Positions 49,975 through 61,765 of a DNA stretch of 64,000 bases are shown piece by piece. The position numbers and the translations under genes were made by a program. The stretch covers positions 8,867,201 to 8,931,200 of the forward strand of contig NC_092670.1 of assembly GCF_964355755.1 (NCBI RefSeq), read 5' to 3'. Each line of letters starts with the position of its first letter. The stretch's first letter is position 1. This DNA is from Antedon mediterranea (Eukaryota; Echinodermata; Crinoidea; Comatulida; Antedonidae). Below the pieces are notes generated by a model. That model worked only from the letters and a program-made list of their open reading frames with translations. It had not been told where the DNA came from and did not search any database.

Positions 49975-51800
49975 TACAGTTTACATAGTTTATCATTGTT
50001 TTTTATTAGAACCAATATGGTTACACAGTTAAACATAGTGATAAAGAATAGATACTTGTTAGGTTACTACCCTACCCTCTAGTTTGAAGCGACATTATAA
50101 ATTCATCGAGAAAAAAAACGTATCGTATTCAGAAACGTTTGACATTTTGTATAGATATGTTCAATAAGACAAAACAAATTATAAATTTCAAGACAAATCG
50201 ATGATTTCCATTATTTGCATTTCAAAAAATTCACACTTATGAAAGACCATACATTTTCAACATTTCCTTTTTTCTGTGTACCGAGTTTAGAAACTTTTTG
50301 AATACCAGACGTATTTTTTTTTTATGCTTTTTCATTTGAATTGTAGTATAAAATGTCATTGAAACGAGATAAAAATCATACAAGACATGTTATAATAGGT
50401 TGCTCTATATACATAACAAAATTAGTTCTTTTTTTTGGTAAGAATCGCCAATGAAGTAGAAAGTTATTTCAGATGTAGTGTGCATTTATACGTCATTAAT
50501 AGTAGGCCTAAAATATAATATTAAATATTATAAAGAATATCAAACATTTTATGTTATGAAAAATAAAATTGACATATAAGTTTATCATTGTGTTTTACTA
50601 TAACCATTTTGGTTAAAAGTTAAACACAGTGAGTGATAAAGAATAGAACTGTTTTAGTTTATTTAACCCTAACCCTAGTTTGAAGCGATCACATATTTAA
50701 TATTCATCGCTAAAAATACGTATCGTCTTGAAAAACGTTTGATATTTGGTAGATATGTTCAATATAGGTTCTTACATCTATAATGCAAAAGAAATATCCT
50801 AATAGTTTTATTTTGATTTCTGAGAATCATCAATGAAGTAAAAATGTGTTGGAAATGTATTGTCTTTCATAAGTGTAAATGTTTAGAAATGCAAATTATT
50901 AAAATCACGAATTTGTCTTGAAACTTTTATTTTTTGTTTGTTTTATAGACGTAAGAACCTATTGAACATATTTACCAAATTTCAAATGTTTCTGAATACG
51001 ATACGTATTTTTTCGCGATGAATTAAGTATGTGATCGCTTCAAACTAGGGTTAGAGTTATATAACCTAAAACAGTGTCTATTCTTTATCATTGTGTTTAA
51101 CTGTGTAACCAAATTGGTTCTGTAAAACAAGATGATAAACTATGTAACTTGTATTTATTATTATTACATTATATGTATCCTATAATGTAATATGAAAAAT
51201 AAAATGTACATAGTTTATCATTGTGTTGTACTAAAACCAATTTGGTTAAAAGTTAAACACAGTGTTAAAGAATGAACTGTTAGGTTATTTAACCCTAACC
51301 CTAGTTTGAAGCGATCACATACTTAATTCATCGATAAAAATACGTATCGTCTTAAAAAACGTTTGAAATTTGGTACATGTTCAATATAGGTTCTTACATC
51401 TATAATGTAAAAGAAATATCATAATTTGTTTTATTTTGATTTCTGGGAATCATCAATGAAGTAAAAATGTGTTGGAAAATGTATGGTATTTCATAAGTGT
51501 ACATTTTTAGAAATGCAAATTATTAAAATCACGAATTTTTTGTGAAATTTTTATTTTTTGTTTGTTTTATAGACGTAAGAACCTATTAAACATATCTAAC
51601 AAATTTCAAAAGTTTCTAAATACGATACGTACTTTTTCGCGATGAATTTATTATGTCGCTTCAAACTAGGGTTAGGGTTATATAACCTAAAACAGTATCT
51701 ATTCTTTATCACTGTGTTTAACTGTGTCACCAAATTGGTTCTGTAAAACAAGATGATAAACTATGTAACTTGTATTTATTATATTATTACATTATATGTA
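49975..51800. repeat. Three tandem palindromic units of about 600 bp
   Basis: Units at about 49975-50575, 50575-51190 and 51200-51800. Within each, the left side (AACCCTAACCCTAGTTTGAA, ATACGTATCGTC) is mirrored on the right (ATACGATACGTA, TTCAAACTAGGGTTAG), with the centre in an A/T-rich stretch around AAATCACGAATTT. The unit ends carry the hairpin of the 101-bp repeat (TTTATCATTGTGTTTTACT), so the two repeats share ancestry. Unit 1 is the most diverged. Confidence 0.8.
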
Positions 51801-51879
51801 TCCTATTCTTTTCATAACGTTTAGATAATAAGATATGTTTAATATAATATTTTGCTATGTAAATAATATCATATAATAA

Positions 51880-53975
51880 ATGTTTCATTATCATTGTGTT
51901 TTACTGTAACCAAATTGGCTATAGTAAAACACAATACTAAATTTGTATGTAAATGTATCATATTATTATATGTTTCCTATTCTTAATTTGTGTTTTACTG
52001 TATCCAGCACAGTGCTAAATATCATTTATCATAGTTAAAATGTTTTACTCTAACCAAATTGGTTATAGTAAAACACAGTGATAAATTACTATGTAAATGT
52101 CATTTATCATATTATTAATGAAATGTTTCATATTCTTTATCATTGTGCTTTACTCTAATCAAATTGGTTATAGTAAAACACAGTGCTAAATTTATATGTG
52201 AATGTCATTTATCATGTTATTAAATGTTTCCCATTCTTTATCATTGTGTTTTACTCTAACCAAATTGGTTATAGTAAAACACAGTGCTAAATTGCTATGT
52301 AATGACATTTATCATATTATTAAATGTTTCCTATTCTATATCATTGTGCTTTACCATAACCAAATTGGTTATAGTAAAACATGGTGCTAAATTGCTATGT
52401 AAATAATCATTATTATTAAATGTTTCCTATTCTATATCATTGTGCTTTACCATAACCAAATTGGTTATAGTAACACACAGTGATAAATTGCTATGTAAAT
52501 GTCATTTATCATATTATTAAATGTTTCCTATTCTTTATCATTATGTTTTACTTTAACCAAATTGGTTATAGTAAAACACAGTGCTAAATTGCTATGTAAA
52601 TGTCATTTATCATATTATTAAATGTTTCCTATTCTATATCATTGTGCTTTACCATAACCAAATTGGTTATAGTAAAACACAGTGATAAATTGCTATGTAA
52701 ATTTCATTTATCATATTATTAAATGTTTCCTATTCTATATCATTGTGTTTTACTATAACCAAATTGGTTATAGTAAAACACAGTGCTAAATTGCTATGTA
52801 AATAATCATTATTATTAAATATTTCCTATTCTTTATCATTGTGTTTTACTCTAACCAAATTGGTTATAGTAAAACACAGTGCTAAATTGCTATGTAAATG
52901 TCATATATCATATTATTAAATTCCTATTCTTTATCATTCTGCTTTACTTTAACCAAATTGGTTATAGTAAAACACAGTGCTAAATTGCTATGTAAATGTC
53001 ATTTATCATATTATTAAGTGTTTCCTATTCTTTATCATTGTGTTTTACTTTAACCAAATTGGTTATAGTAAAACACAGTGCTAAATTGCTATGTAAATGT
53101 CATTTATCAAATTATTAAATGTTTCCTATTCTATATCATTGTGTTTTACTCTAACCAAATTGGTTATAGTAAAACACAGTGCTAAATTGCTATGTGAATG
53201 TCATATATCATATTATTAAATGTTTCCTATTCTTTATCATTGTGTTTTACTATAACCAAATTGGTTATAGTAAAACACAGTGCTAAATTGCTATGTAAAT
53301 AATCATTATTATTAAATGTTTCCTATTCTTTATCATTGTGTTTTACTCTAACCAAATTGGTTATAGTAAAACACAGTGATAAATTGCTATGTAAATGTCA
53401 TTTATCATATTATTAAATGTTTCCTATTCTATATCATTGTGTTTTACTATAACCAAATTGGTTATAGTAAAACACAGTGCTAAATTGCTATGTAAATAAT
53501 CATTATTATTAAATATTTCCTATTCTTTATCATTGTGTTTTACTCTAACCAAATTGGTTATAGTAAAACACAGTGCTAAATTGCTAGGTAAATGTCATAT
53601 ATCATATTATTAAATTCCTATTCTTTATCATTCTGCTTTACTTTAACCAAATTGGTTATAGTAAAACACAGTGCTAAATTGCTATGTAAATGTCATTTAT
53701 CATATTATTAAATATTTCCTATTCTTTATCATTGTGTTTTACTCTAACCAAATTGGTTATAGTAAAACACAGTGCTAAATTGCTATGTAAATGTCATATA
53801 TCATATTATTAAATTCCTATTCTTTATCATTCTGCTTTACTTTAACCAAATTGGTTATAGTAAAACACAGTGCTAAATTGCTATGTAAATGACATTTATC
53901 ATATTATTAAATGTTTCCTATTCTTTATCATTGTGTTTTACTCTAACCAAATTGGTTATTGTAAAACACAGTATA
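51880..53975. repeat. 101-bp tandem array, right (inverted)
   Basis: About 20 units, the reverse complement of the array at 46740-48060: TTTATCATTGTGTTTTACTC, TAACCAAATTGGTTATAGTA, AAACACAGTGCTAAATTGCT, ATGTAAATGTCATTTATCAT. Some units are shortened to about 90 bp by the same internal deletion (AATAATCATTATTATTAAAT), which recurs at regular distances, so blocks of several units were duplicated together (higher-order repeat). Confidence 0.95.
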
Positions 53976-54560
53976 TTTTACCTCAACAACATCGCCGCAA
54001 AATTGTTTATACGTTTATTTTGATTGGCTAACTAAAGTACGGTCTAATGAATATTGATATCAGAAGATTCCCTAGCTTAGTGAAAAAGTTTTATTACCAA
54101 AAATATGCTGATTACGTCACTACCGGAAGTTGTAGTCTAGCATGATGCAGACGCAATTGATTATGTACGTTTGTTAAACATATAAAAAGCTGTAAATTAC
54201 CACAAAACGACAATAGGAAAGAATTCAAAGAAATGCCCTACGTGTTCAAAATCATTGTTTTAATATAGTCTGTATGTATAACTAACAATTGACCTTGTGG
54301 AAGAGCGTATAAATTTAATTTAAAGTAAAACATGATTTACTCGCCAATTTGGTATTGGATATATAGCTCTGTGGATGGAACAATGTAAAATTAAAATTGT
54401 AATGATAATAGTATAATCATGCAAGTACGAAGAAATAAATACTGGCAAATAAATTTTAATTTAAAAATCATGATAAGTTTGTTTGTTTCGTTTTCTTTCT
54501 GTTTTTATACTTGTACTATTATTGTTGCTCTTTTGGCGCTCCATAAAAACAAAAACATTG

Positions 54561-55430
54561 AGCATGGCAGCTGTTTCAACCAATGTAAAATAAATAGAAA
54601 AAGTCAAGCGCCCTCAATATTGTCAGACGGCGATATGTGCCTGAGCGTGACGCCGCGCGAGTGGTTGAATCTCGTTCAACTTTCGCGACATTTGCAACTT
54701 TTATAACTACACTTTAAATTAATTTAATCAATTTCGTCATAAATATTATAAAACCATTTTTATACTATTTGTTAGAAAATAAGATTCTTAATTACCGATT
54801 TTTTGGAAATAGTAAGTAATTAAGCATAACAACAAGTTTACGAAATTATTTACACCCGGAAGTTTTAAAAATTAACATCGATCGGCCTAGCAAATGTAAA
54901 CAATGGAAAGTTTGAAAAAATGCTTGTCAAATTGTACACTTTTTGTTTTTATTCGTAATTTTCATAAATACTTGGAAAATCTAGGTAAAAGTTTGATTAT
55001 ATATGCTTACATGAGACATTGAATTGTTAGGAGGTGACGGTGAAAATCTCAAGAAATTTTCATTTAAAAACTCGACTGTTTTGTTAAATGCGAAACAGCG
55101 TATTTGGCGAGAGGTCGATGAACGCGGCTGATAACCGCTCGCTAGGCTGTACGCAACTAGGCCTAGGTTGTAGCTAGGCCTAGTTGGTACGTATAAGTAG
55201 TGTAATCATACTATACATCATTTTAATTTACAATAGAATAAATAATAAGCTTAATTATTATCATTGTATTTATTTCAACTGAATATAATTCATCATAAAT
55301 GTAAAAATTTAGTAAAACTACTAACTACCAGGCCTAGCTAGGCCCTTAAAATTAAAGCCTATACAAAAATACTCAAACTACTGTATGATAAATATAATAT
55401 AACATTAAAGGTTGGTAAAATTAAAATTTC
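54561..55430. other. Gene-free stretch beyond the inverted complex
   Basis: AT-rich DNA with one GC-rich patch (54600-54690) and CTAGGCCTAG words at about 55160-55180. No gene is supported. Confidence 0.4.
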
Positions 55431-55983
55431 TTTTCTTTTTTGTAGGCAACACAGTTTCACGAAAAGGCTTTACGTTCTACTTGCTTCTGTTGTGGAACAA
55501 AATTTTAAGAAAAGGATAAAAAATACAACTTAAAAAATATGAAAACCATCACAAATTTGCACTAAATCTAACAAATGTAAAATTACAACCTATATACATT
55601 TATACAACCTGCCATTCGCGAATTTTCAATGGATACTGTATACTACCACGCTAACATTTAAATTAACAGGGCATGGACCAAATTGCTTGGCATGCTACAC
55701 TTCAACAACAACTATGACCTGGGCCAAAACTACATTCACAAGTGAAAGAACACACTGGCGTTTAAGGGAACAGTTTTTTGTCTGGTACAGCTGCTCCATA
55801 ATCTGCTTTTCTTCTTTATATCTTCACTCTTTTTGAAAGTTTATACTAACAAATTTAATTAAATGAACATACCTCATAATCAAATAACTGTTTTCTCATC
55901 CTAATTTATATACATAGTTTAAAAAGCGCCAATTTTCAATTAAGATTACATCATACATTGTATATTTCTATTCAACAAAATTG

Positions 55984-56074
55984 TCAGAACTTTCTATTAT
56001 TTAAATGTCTAAGATAGTCAGATCTTGGGTCCATTCTACAGTCACCACAGATTGACTTTTTCATCACAAAATTT
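55984..56074 (-). CDS. Candidate terminal exon with a small zinc-ligand motif
   Basis: After the acceptor ATAATTTCAG the minus strand encodes NFVMKKSICGDCRMDPRSDY and LRHLNNRKF, then a TGA. The C-x2-C pair followed by a histidine is reminiscent of a small zinc finger. Its entry phase (needs two bases from the exon before) fits the exit phase (AG) of the exon-like blocks at 56681-56761 and 57328-57413. I do not recognise the family. No start exon was found upstream, so this may be the tail of a broken gene. Confidence 0.35.
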
Positions 56075-56680
56075 CTGAAATTATAAAATGTATTAATGTG
56101 TAAATTAAGTATTTTTTAATTCCATAAAAATATCATACAAGTATTTTTAGCAGAATACAGGCATATTGCACCAGGTGTAATACAGCCTAAGCTACATATG
56201 CTTGAGCACCATGCTATTGCATTCATGAGAGAATGGAAGGGGGTCTCAGAGCAAGGCGGGGAGCTAATACATGCCAAACTCAACCGTCACAAAACAGCAG
56301 TGTGGATTAGAGTCAAACTTAGACTCATCTGATTTTCACATCTCCAATGATACAAAATGAAATAATAAAACCCAACAAATGCAAGAAAGCCAACAAAGAA
56401 TGATTCATTAACATTAATGATCATAAAATATTGTACATTTTTAAATGTTAAAGGAATATTGCATTGTATTGATTTCCTTTTAACAATGCCTAATGATAAT
56501 GAATATGTAAAAGTAATACTATAGTATGTCTATATTTCAATTACTAACTAATTACTATTGATTGATAGTACTACTGCTGTACTGTACATGTGTTAGTGAT
56601 TGATTGTTAAAGTTACAAATTCATAGCATGGTAAACACAATTTAAAATTTACTAGTTCTTGAACAGTAAAATAAACTTAC

Positions 56681-56761
56681 CTATATAGATGGTAGGTATA
56701 GGTATTGGTCCAAATCTGTTTAAAATGTTTTAGCCATTTTGGGTTGCCACTATATATGTAC
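56681..56761 (-). other. Exon-like block in tandem unit 1
   Basis: 81 bases on the minus strand between CTATTTTTTAG and GTAAGTTTATTT. It reads open as YSGNPKWLKHFKQIWTNTYT and HLYR when entered in phase 1. It leaves in the phase needed by the terminal exon at 56074. Related blocks lie at 57413-57328, 58053-57970 and 58680-58615. Confidence 0.4.
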
Positions 56762-57327
56762 CTAAAAAATAGTAATAGTAATAGTATAACATTATAATAA
56801 GAATTAATTAAAATTAACTTATTAAATTTACTATGGTTGCATACATACTAATTTGAATATGCAGTGATGAGCAAAAACAAATGTTAAAATTCATTATTTA
56901 TAATAATTGTAATTATTACATACAGGGTAGGCATATATGCCTTATGTCATTGCATAGGGTATATATAACCAGGTATCCTCATAATAAACATTATTTGTAA
57001 TAAATACTGTAAATATATTAAAAATAAAAATTAATAATAATTAAATAATAATATATAGGCATAGAGCCTCTAGGCCTAATTAGGTAGCCTACTAATACCT
57101 AGCCTATTGCTCTAGGCTAGGCTAAATAAGCTGGAAAGCTGCTTCTCTGTAGGCTGCTAGTGCAAGAGAGCACAGGTCTAGCTAGTATATTAAAATAAAA
57201 ATAGGGCCTATAATATAGGCCTAGCCTACCCAGCCAGTGGTAGTGATTGGTTGTTAATATTGAAAATTAATAGCATGGTAAACACAATTTAAAATTTACT
57301 AGTTCTTGAACAGTAAAATAAACTTAC

Positions 57328-57413
57328 CTATAATATAGATGGTAGGTATAGGTATAGGTATTGGTCAAAATCTGTTTAAAATGATTTTTCCACTTCGGGT
57401 TGCCGCTATGTAC
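57328..57413 (-). other. Exon-like block in tandem unit 2
   Basis: 86 bases with the same splice borders, open as VHSGNPKWKNHFKQILTNTY plus a TYTYHLYYR tail. Its entry phase differs from unit 1 because unit 1 has four extra bases (TATA) near its start. Confidence 0.4.
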
Positions 57414-57969
57414 CTAAAAAATAGTAAAACATTACTATAAGAATTAATTAAAATTAGCTTATTAAATTTAATATGGTTGCATACATACTAATTTGAATAT
57501 GCAGTGATAAGCAAAAACGAATGTTTAAATTTATTATTTATAATATTGTAATTGTAATTATTACATACAGGGTAGGCATATATGCCTTATGTCATTGCAT
57601 AGGGTATATATAACCAGGTATTCTCATAAGAAACATTATTTAAATAAAATACTGTAAATATATTAAAACTAAAAATAATAATAATTAAATAATAATATAT
57701 AGGCATAGAGCCTAGACCTAATTAGGTAGTCTACTTATACCTAGCCTATTGCTCTAGGCTAGGCTAAATAAGCTGGAAAGCTGCTTCTCTGTAGGCTGCT
57801 AGTGTTAGAGAGCACAGGTCTAGCTAGTATATTAAAATAAAAATAGGGCCTATAATATAGGCCTAGCCTACCCAGCCAGTGGTAGTGATTGATTGTTAAT
57901 ATTGAAAATTAATAGCATGGTAAACACAATTTAAAATTTACTAGTTCTTGAGCAATAAAATAAACTTAC

Positions 57970-58053
57970 CTACTGTATATAGATGGTAGGCTGCTAGGTA
58001 TTGGTCCAAATCTGTTTAAAATGTTTTTGCCACTTTGGGTTGCCGCTATGTAC
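57970..58053 (-). other. Exon-like block in tandem unit 3, with a stop
   Basis: 84 bases with intact splice borders. It reads VHSGNPKWQKHFKQIWTNT and then meets TAG in the same frame. Confidence 0.35.
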
Positions 58054-58614
58054 CTAAAAAATAGTAAAACATTATTATAAGAATTACTTAAAATTAGCTT
58101 ATTAAATTTAATATGGTTGCATACATACTAATTTGAATATGCAGTGATGAGCAAAAACGAATGTTAAAATTCATTATTTATAATAATTGTAATTATTACA
58201 TACAGGGTAGGCATATATGCCTTATGTCATTGCATAGGGTATATATAACCAGGTATTCTCATAAGAAACATTATTTAAATAAATACTGTAAATATATTAA
58301 ACAAAAATTAATAATAATTAAATAATAATAGGCCTATATAGGCGTAGAGCCTAGCCTAATTAGGTAGCCTACTTATACCTAGCCTAATTGCTCTAGGCTA
58401 GGCTAAATAAGCTGGAAAGCTGCTTCTCTGTAGGCTGCTGCTAGTGATAGAGAGCACAGGTCTAGCTAGTATATTAAAATAAAAATAGGGCCTATGATAT
58501 AGTATAGGCCTAGCCTACCCAGCCAGTGGTAGTGATTGATTGTTAATATTACAAATTAATAGCATGGTACACAATTTAATATTTGCTACTTCTTGAACAG
58601 CAAAATAATCTTAC

Positions 58615-58680
58615 CTATATAGATGGTAGGTATGGTCCAAATCTGCTTAGCCACTTCAGGTTACTGCTCTATATATGTAT
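58615..58680 (-). other. Exon-like block in tandem unit 4, decayed
   Basis: 66 bases between TTGTAG and GTAAGA. The GNPKW part is lost (TGA in frame). It is the most diverged of the four. Confidence 0.3.
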
Positions 58681-59215
58681 CTACAATAGTATAACATTAA
58701 TAATTATTATAACAATTTTATAAAATTAACTTAACTTATTAAATTTAATATGATTGCATACTAATTTGAATATGCAGTGATGAGCAAAACCGAATGTTAA
58801 TATGATGCTTGTCATTATTTATATTGTAATTATTACATACATATAGGCCTATAATATTCCCTATTGCATACATGTTACATAGTAGGGTATATATAATCCT
58901 CATAATATTAAATTTACAGTTTTTGTAATGAATACTGTAAATTTAATAAAACTAAAATTAATTATAATGATTAAATAATATTAAAAATATATAGGCCTAG
59001 GCGTAGATCCTGGGCCTAATTTTAATTAGGTAGCCTACTAATACCTATTAGGCTAGTAGGCTAGCCTACTCAAGGCCAGGCTAACTAAGCCGGAAAGCTG
59101 CTTCTCTGTAGTAGGCTGCTAGAGAACACAGGTCTAGCAAGGGCCTAGGCCTAGTATTAAAATAAAAATAGGGCCTATAATATTGGTATATGCCTACCCT
59201 ACCCAGCCAGGCCTA

Positions 59216-60313
59216 AATAATTAAAATAATGTAACATTTCCAAACTCATTTGGGTCAGCTGTCACATGAAAGGCAGTGTTGCAACTAGAGTAGACATAAG
59301 CCTAAGCCTAAAAATGACACAATTTGAAACGGCCATAGCTCAAAAATTCAACCATCACCTCTCGACCATTACTATGTTATAACATTCACAGATAACTAAA
59401 TTATCATGCAGTACCAAAGAATTAGAGTGAAAATTACATTTTTTAAAGATACGGACAAACAAACATGTACCTAATTTGGAAATGTCACTCACGTGCGTCA
59501 ATTGGTCTATGCTTGTAATTTATGGTCCACCCTTCCATTAATTTTCAGCGTTACATTCCTTCTTAAAAACAAAACGACAACGTACTTGTTTCATCCAGGG
59601 ACTCTTTAATGAATATTCATATTTTTAGCGACCCTTTATTTTTTTATCTCATTCTCATTGGCTGTTTAAAACATGTCTTTAAATGACGTTTGACTCCACT
59701 CTGCACACGTGGATTTGTAAGTAATTGTTTATGTATTGTTACTCCAGCGATACGACTTGTAACGTTGAGGGCGCATGACTTATAAAGAGATTGCTAGTCT
59801 CTTGGTTTAGTTCCTTAACTACGATAAAAGACTACAACGTAAAATACTCACCATTATAATAGTCTTTGTATGATAATAATGAGTGAGTAGTAATAATATA
59901 GGTTTAGTTTCCGTCGTCGACTTCTCAAGTGTCCCTAACGTACTTGACGTTCCAAGATACACACGGCGGAGCGCGTCCAGGTGTTTAGAGCGACGCGCTC
60001 CGCTTAAGCATCTGTGTAGCGGCACTACATTCCTCCTTGTTTTATTTCTTTTGTCTTCCCTCTTGTTCTTCTACACACGTACTTGCTCTTTCTTTCTTTT
60101 CTTCCACTTCATTTTTCTTCTTTTTTTTTTCTTTTTTTTAAACACAACAATAACACAACATACATACATAGAATTCCAGAAAAAGAAACTACCAAGAACC
60201 CGATAAGAATTTTGTTTAAAAAAATGAACTAATTGGAATTAATTTTAAAATTACTTTAAATAAATTTTCATTAATTTGGTCTTGGATTTTTTTTTTGTTT
60301 TTTTTTTTTTAAC
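59216..60313. other. Gene-free stretch with T-rich tracts
   Basis: No gene is supported. Pyrimidine-rich stretches at 60030-60145 and a T-run at 60285-60310 (an A-run on the minus strand, directly after the stop codon of the next ORF) stand out. A short GC-rich inverted motif (GCGGAGCGCGTCC, GACGCGCTCCGC) lies at 59968-60005. Confidence 0.4.
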
Positions 60314-61546
60314 CTATTCATAGGCAAACTGGGCGTGGAAGTGGAGGTTTTCCAAGAATCCCTCCAACATCCTAACCGCCGCTGCCCTCAGCTGGCCACT
60401 TCCCGGCTGAGCCAAACGCTCCACCACCTCCCGATTGGCATTGAATGCCGATCGCAGAGCAACTCTGTCGGCCCGCCTTAACTGGCATAACAGTGGCGTG
60501 GGTGAATGGATGTTGTTTTCCACGTTCGGTTGCCACCGTGCTTGGCGTGATGATGGTCCGGTCCGTTGACGTAGTGGTCCAGCTGGCTTGGGAAATCGAC
60601 GGCGTCTGGGCTCCGCCGAGGTAGGCCTACCATACCTCTGGCACAGCTCCACAAATGCCCCCTTATTATCCCTAGTGGCTCTCGCCACCAGGAAAAGGAG
60701 ACACCGAGTGTGGAGCAGACCCAGCGGTGACACTAACGGCGATAGAGTGTTCAACTCGGGCATCTCGAGCCCCGCCGCCTCGCCCATCGACTCCATCATC
60801 TTCCTTAGAGATTTGGTGAAGAAGAATAATCCAGGCTGGATTCTCCCCTCGGCGTTGAAAAGTGCTACCGCCTTGGTGACACTCCCGCCGCACTCCGGAA
60901 CGAGTTTCACTAACTCCTGGATGAAACTCCAGCGCCGAGATGAGGTGGTCGACGATACCTCCGGCGATGTTTCCGTCATGAATGGCGGTATGTGGTGCGC
61001 CAGGTGTTGTTTTGGGTTTTCGGGCACCCGGCCACATCCTGCCACTGGACACAGGAATGCCCGACGTGACCGTTTACCCGATTCCATCTGACCGCCTTCA
61101 GGATGAGGTCTTTTGTTGTCTTTCGACCGTTTGTCGGCCTTTCTCTGAGATTTAACTTTTGGTACCGCCCCAGCACTAGGTGGAACAGCACTGGTCGCCG
61201 TACCAACGAGACGGACGTCTCGGCACGCAAAGTCCGACTCCTTACTTCCTGGAGTTCGCCATACCTTCACGGCTGGCGCGGCGGGAAGCAACTCTTTACG
61301 AAAAATGGAGGGGGACTTTGGCCTCTCCGGCGATCCTGCCAAGACCTCTGGCGTCTCTCTGCCCTCAACTACTGGCGGATCTGGGTCCCCGACCTCCATC
61401 GCCACATCATCTTCTTCCAATCCAGTAGGTGAAGGTGGAGACTTTCGTTTCGCAGCTGGTTTGCCCAACGGCGGGAAGTCTTCCACCTGCAGCAGGAACA
61501 ATTCCTCCTCCACCGTTACTCGATCGGAAGTAGTGCAGTTATCCAT
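60314..61546 (-). CDS. GC-rich ORF with a C2H2-like finger, probably element-derived
   Basis: 410 residues from the ATG at 61546. The frame extends seven codons upstream, but TGTTTTACAG directly before the ATG looks like a splice acceptor. The N-terminal third is acidic and proline-rich (LLQVEDFPPLGKPAAKRK). Next is a basic stretch, then CPVAGCGRVPENPKQHLAHH (C-x4-C-x9-H-x3-H), then an alpha-helical segment (LVKLVPECGGSVTKAVALFN; LLHTRCLLFLVARATRDNKG) and an arginine-rich linker. GC content is far above the flanking DNA. The stop codon is followed at once by a run of about 22 A-rich bases on the coding strand, like a retroposed tail. Zinc-finger ORFs of this CPVxGC type occur in mobile elements of marine invertebrates. 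The exact family is not recognised. Confidence 0.5.
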   Translation of the reverse strand: MDNCTTSDRVTVEEELFLLQVEDFPPLGKPAAKRKSPPSPTGLEEDDVAMEVGDPDPPVVEGRETPEVLAGSPERPKSPSIFRKELLPAAPAVKVWRTPGSKESDFACRDVRLVGTATSAVPPSAGAVPKVKSQRKADKRSKDNKRPHPEGGQMESGKRSRRAFLCPVAGCGRVPENPKQHLAHHIPPFMTETSPEVSSTTSSRRWSFIQELVKLVPECGGSVTKAVALFNAEGRIQPGLFFFTKSLRKMMESMGEAAGLEMPELNTLSPLVSPLGLLHTRCLLFLVARATRDNKGAFVELCQRYGRPTSAEPRRRRFPKPAGPLRQRTGPSSRQARWQPNVENNIHSPTPLLCQLRRADRVALRSAFNANREVVERLAQPGSGQLRAAAVRMLEGFLENLHFHAQFAYE

Positions 61547-61765
61547 CTGTAAAACATTAAGAGGCAAAACACAAGTTTAGTACAAGATAGTATTTCTACC
61601 CCTCGATTACAAATTGTTGGGACGAAAACTCTGGCGCCTGTAACAAATAGTGATCATCGTTTCCGCCAGAGGAGTTCCAACATCTCTTCAGAGCTAGTTA
61701 CCGAGTTATTTGTGATGTCACTGCCGTGAAGAATGTACAACGTAAGTAGTACATGGCTGCTTTCC

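Larger units (their letters stand above)
46195..54560. repeat. Large inverted-repeat complex without genes
   Basis: Outer flanks are inverted copies: GGCGAGTAAATCATGTTTTA at 46477-46496 and its complement TAAAACATGATTTACTCGCC at 54327-54346, with R1 sequence further out on both sides. Inside, a 101-bp tandem array on the left (46740-48060) faces an inverted array of the same unit on the right (51880-53975). Between them lie a short-unit foldback (48452-49330) and three palindromic units of about 600 bp (49975-51800). No ORF in the 8.4 kb has recognisable content. Confidence 0.75.
56589..59215. repeat. Four tandem units of about 645 bp
   Basis: Units start at about 56589, 57238, 57880 and 58526 (GTGGTAGTGATTGATTGTTA). 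They contain TACATACAGGGTAGGCATAT, CTGGAAAGCTGCTTCTCTGT and many TAGGCCTA words. Units 1-3 are close, unit 4 is more diverged and shorter in its first half. Each carries one exon-like block on the minus strand (listed separately). Confidence 0.9.

Noticed and set aside
50660-51680. CCCTAACCCTA words as a telomere or internal telomeric site
   Set aside because: Only about two hexamers per site, embedded in a larger repeat unit.
46740-53975. Regularly spaced repeats that could suggest a CRISPR array
   Set aside because: The units are contiguous 101-bp satellite repeats without unique spacers, in an intron-bearing eukaryotic genome.
55430-55780. Short protein-like stretches (ATQFHEKALRSTCFCCGTKF on plus; TCECSFGPGHSCC on minus, SWIM-like)
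   Set aside because: Both strands look partly coding, each meets stops quickly, and no phased neighbouring exon was found. Not strong enough to call.
60588-61580. Several plus-strand and other minus-strand frames of 80-167 codons
   Set aside because: GC-rich sequence keeps alternative frames open across the minus-strand ORF 60314-61546. Only that frame has a zinc-finger motif and a splice-like start.
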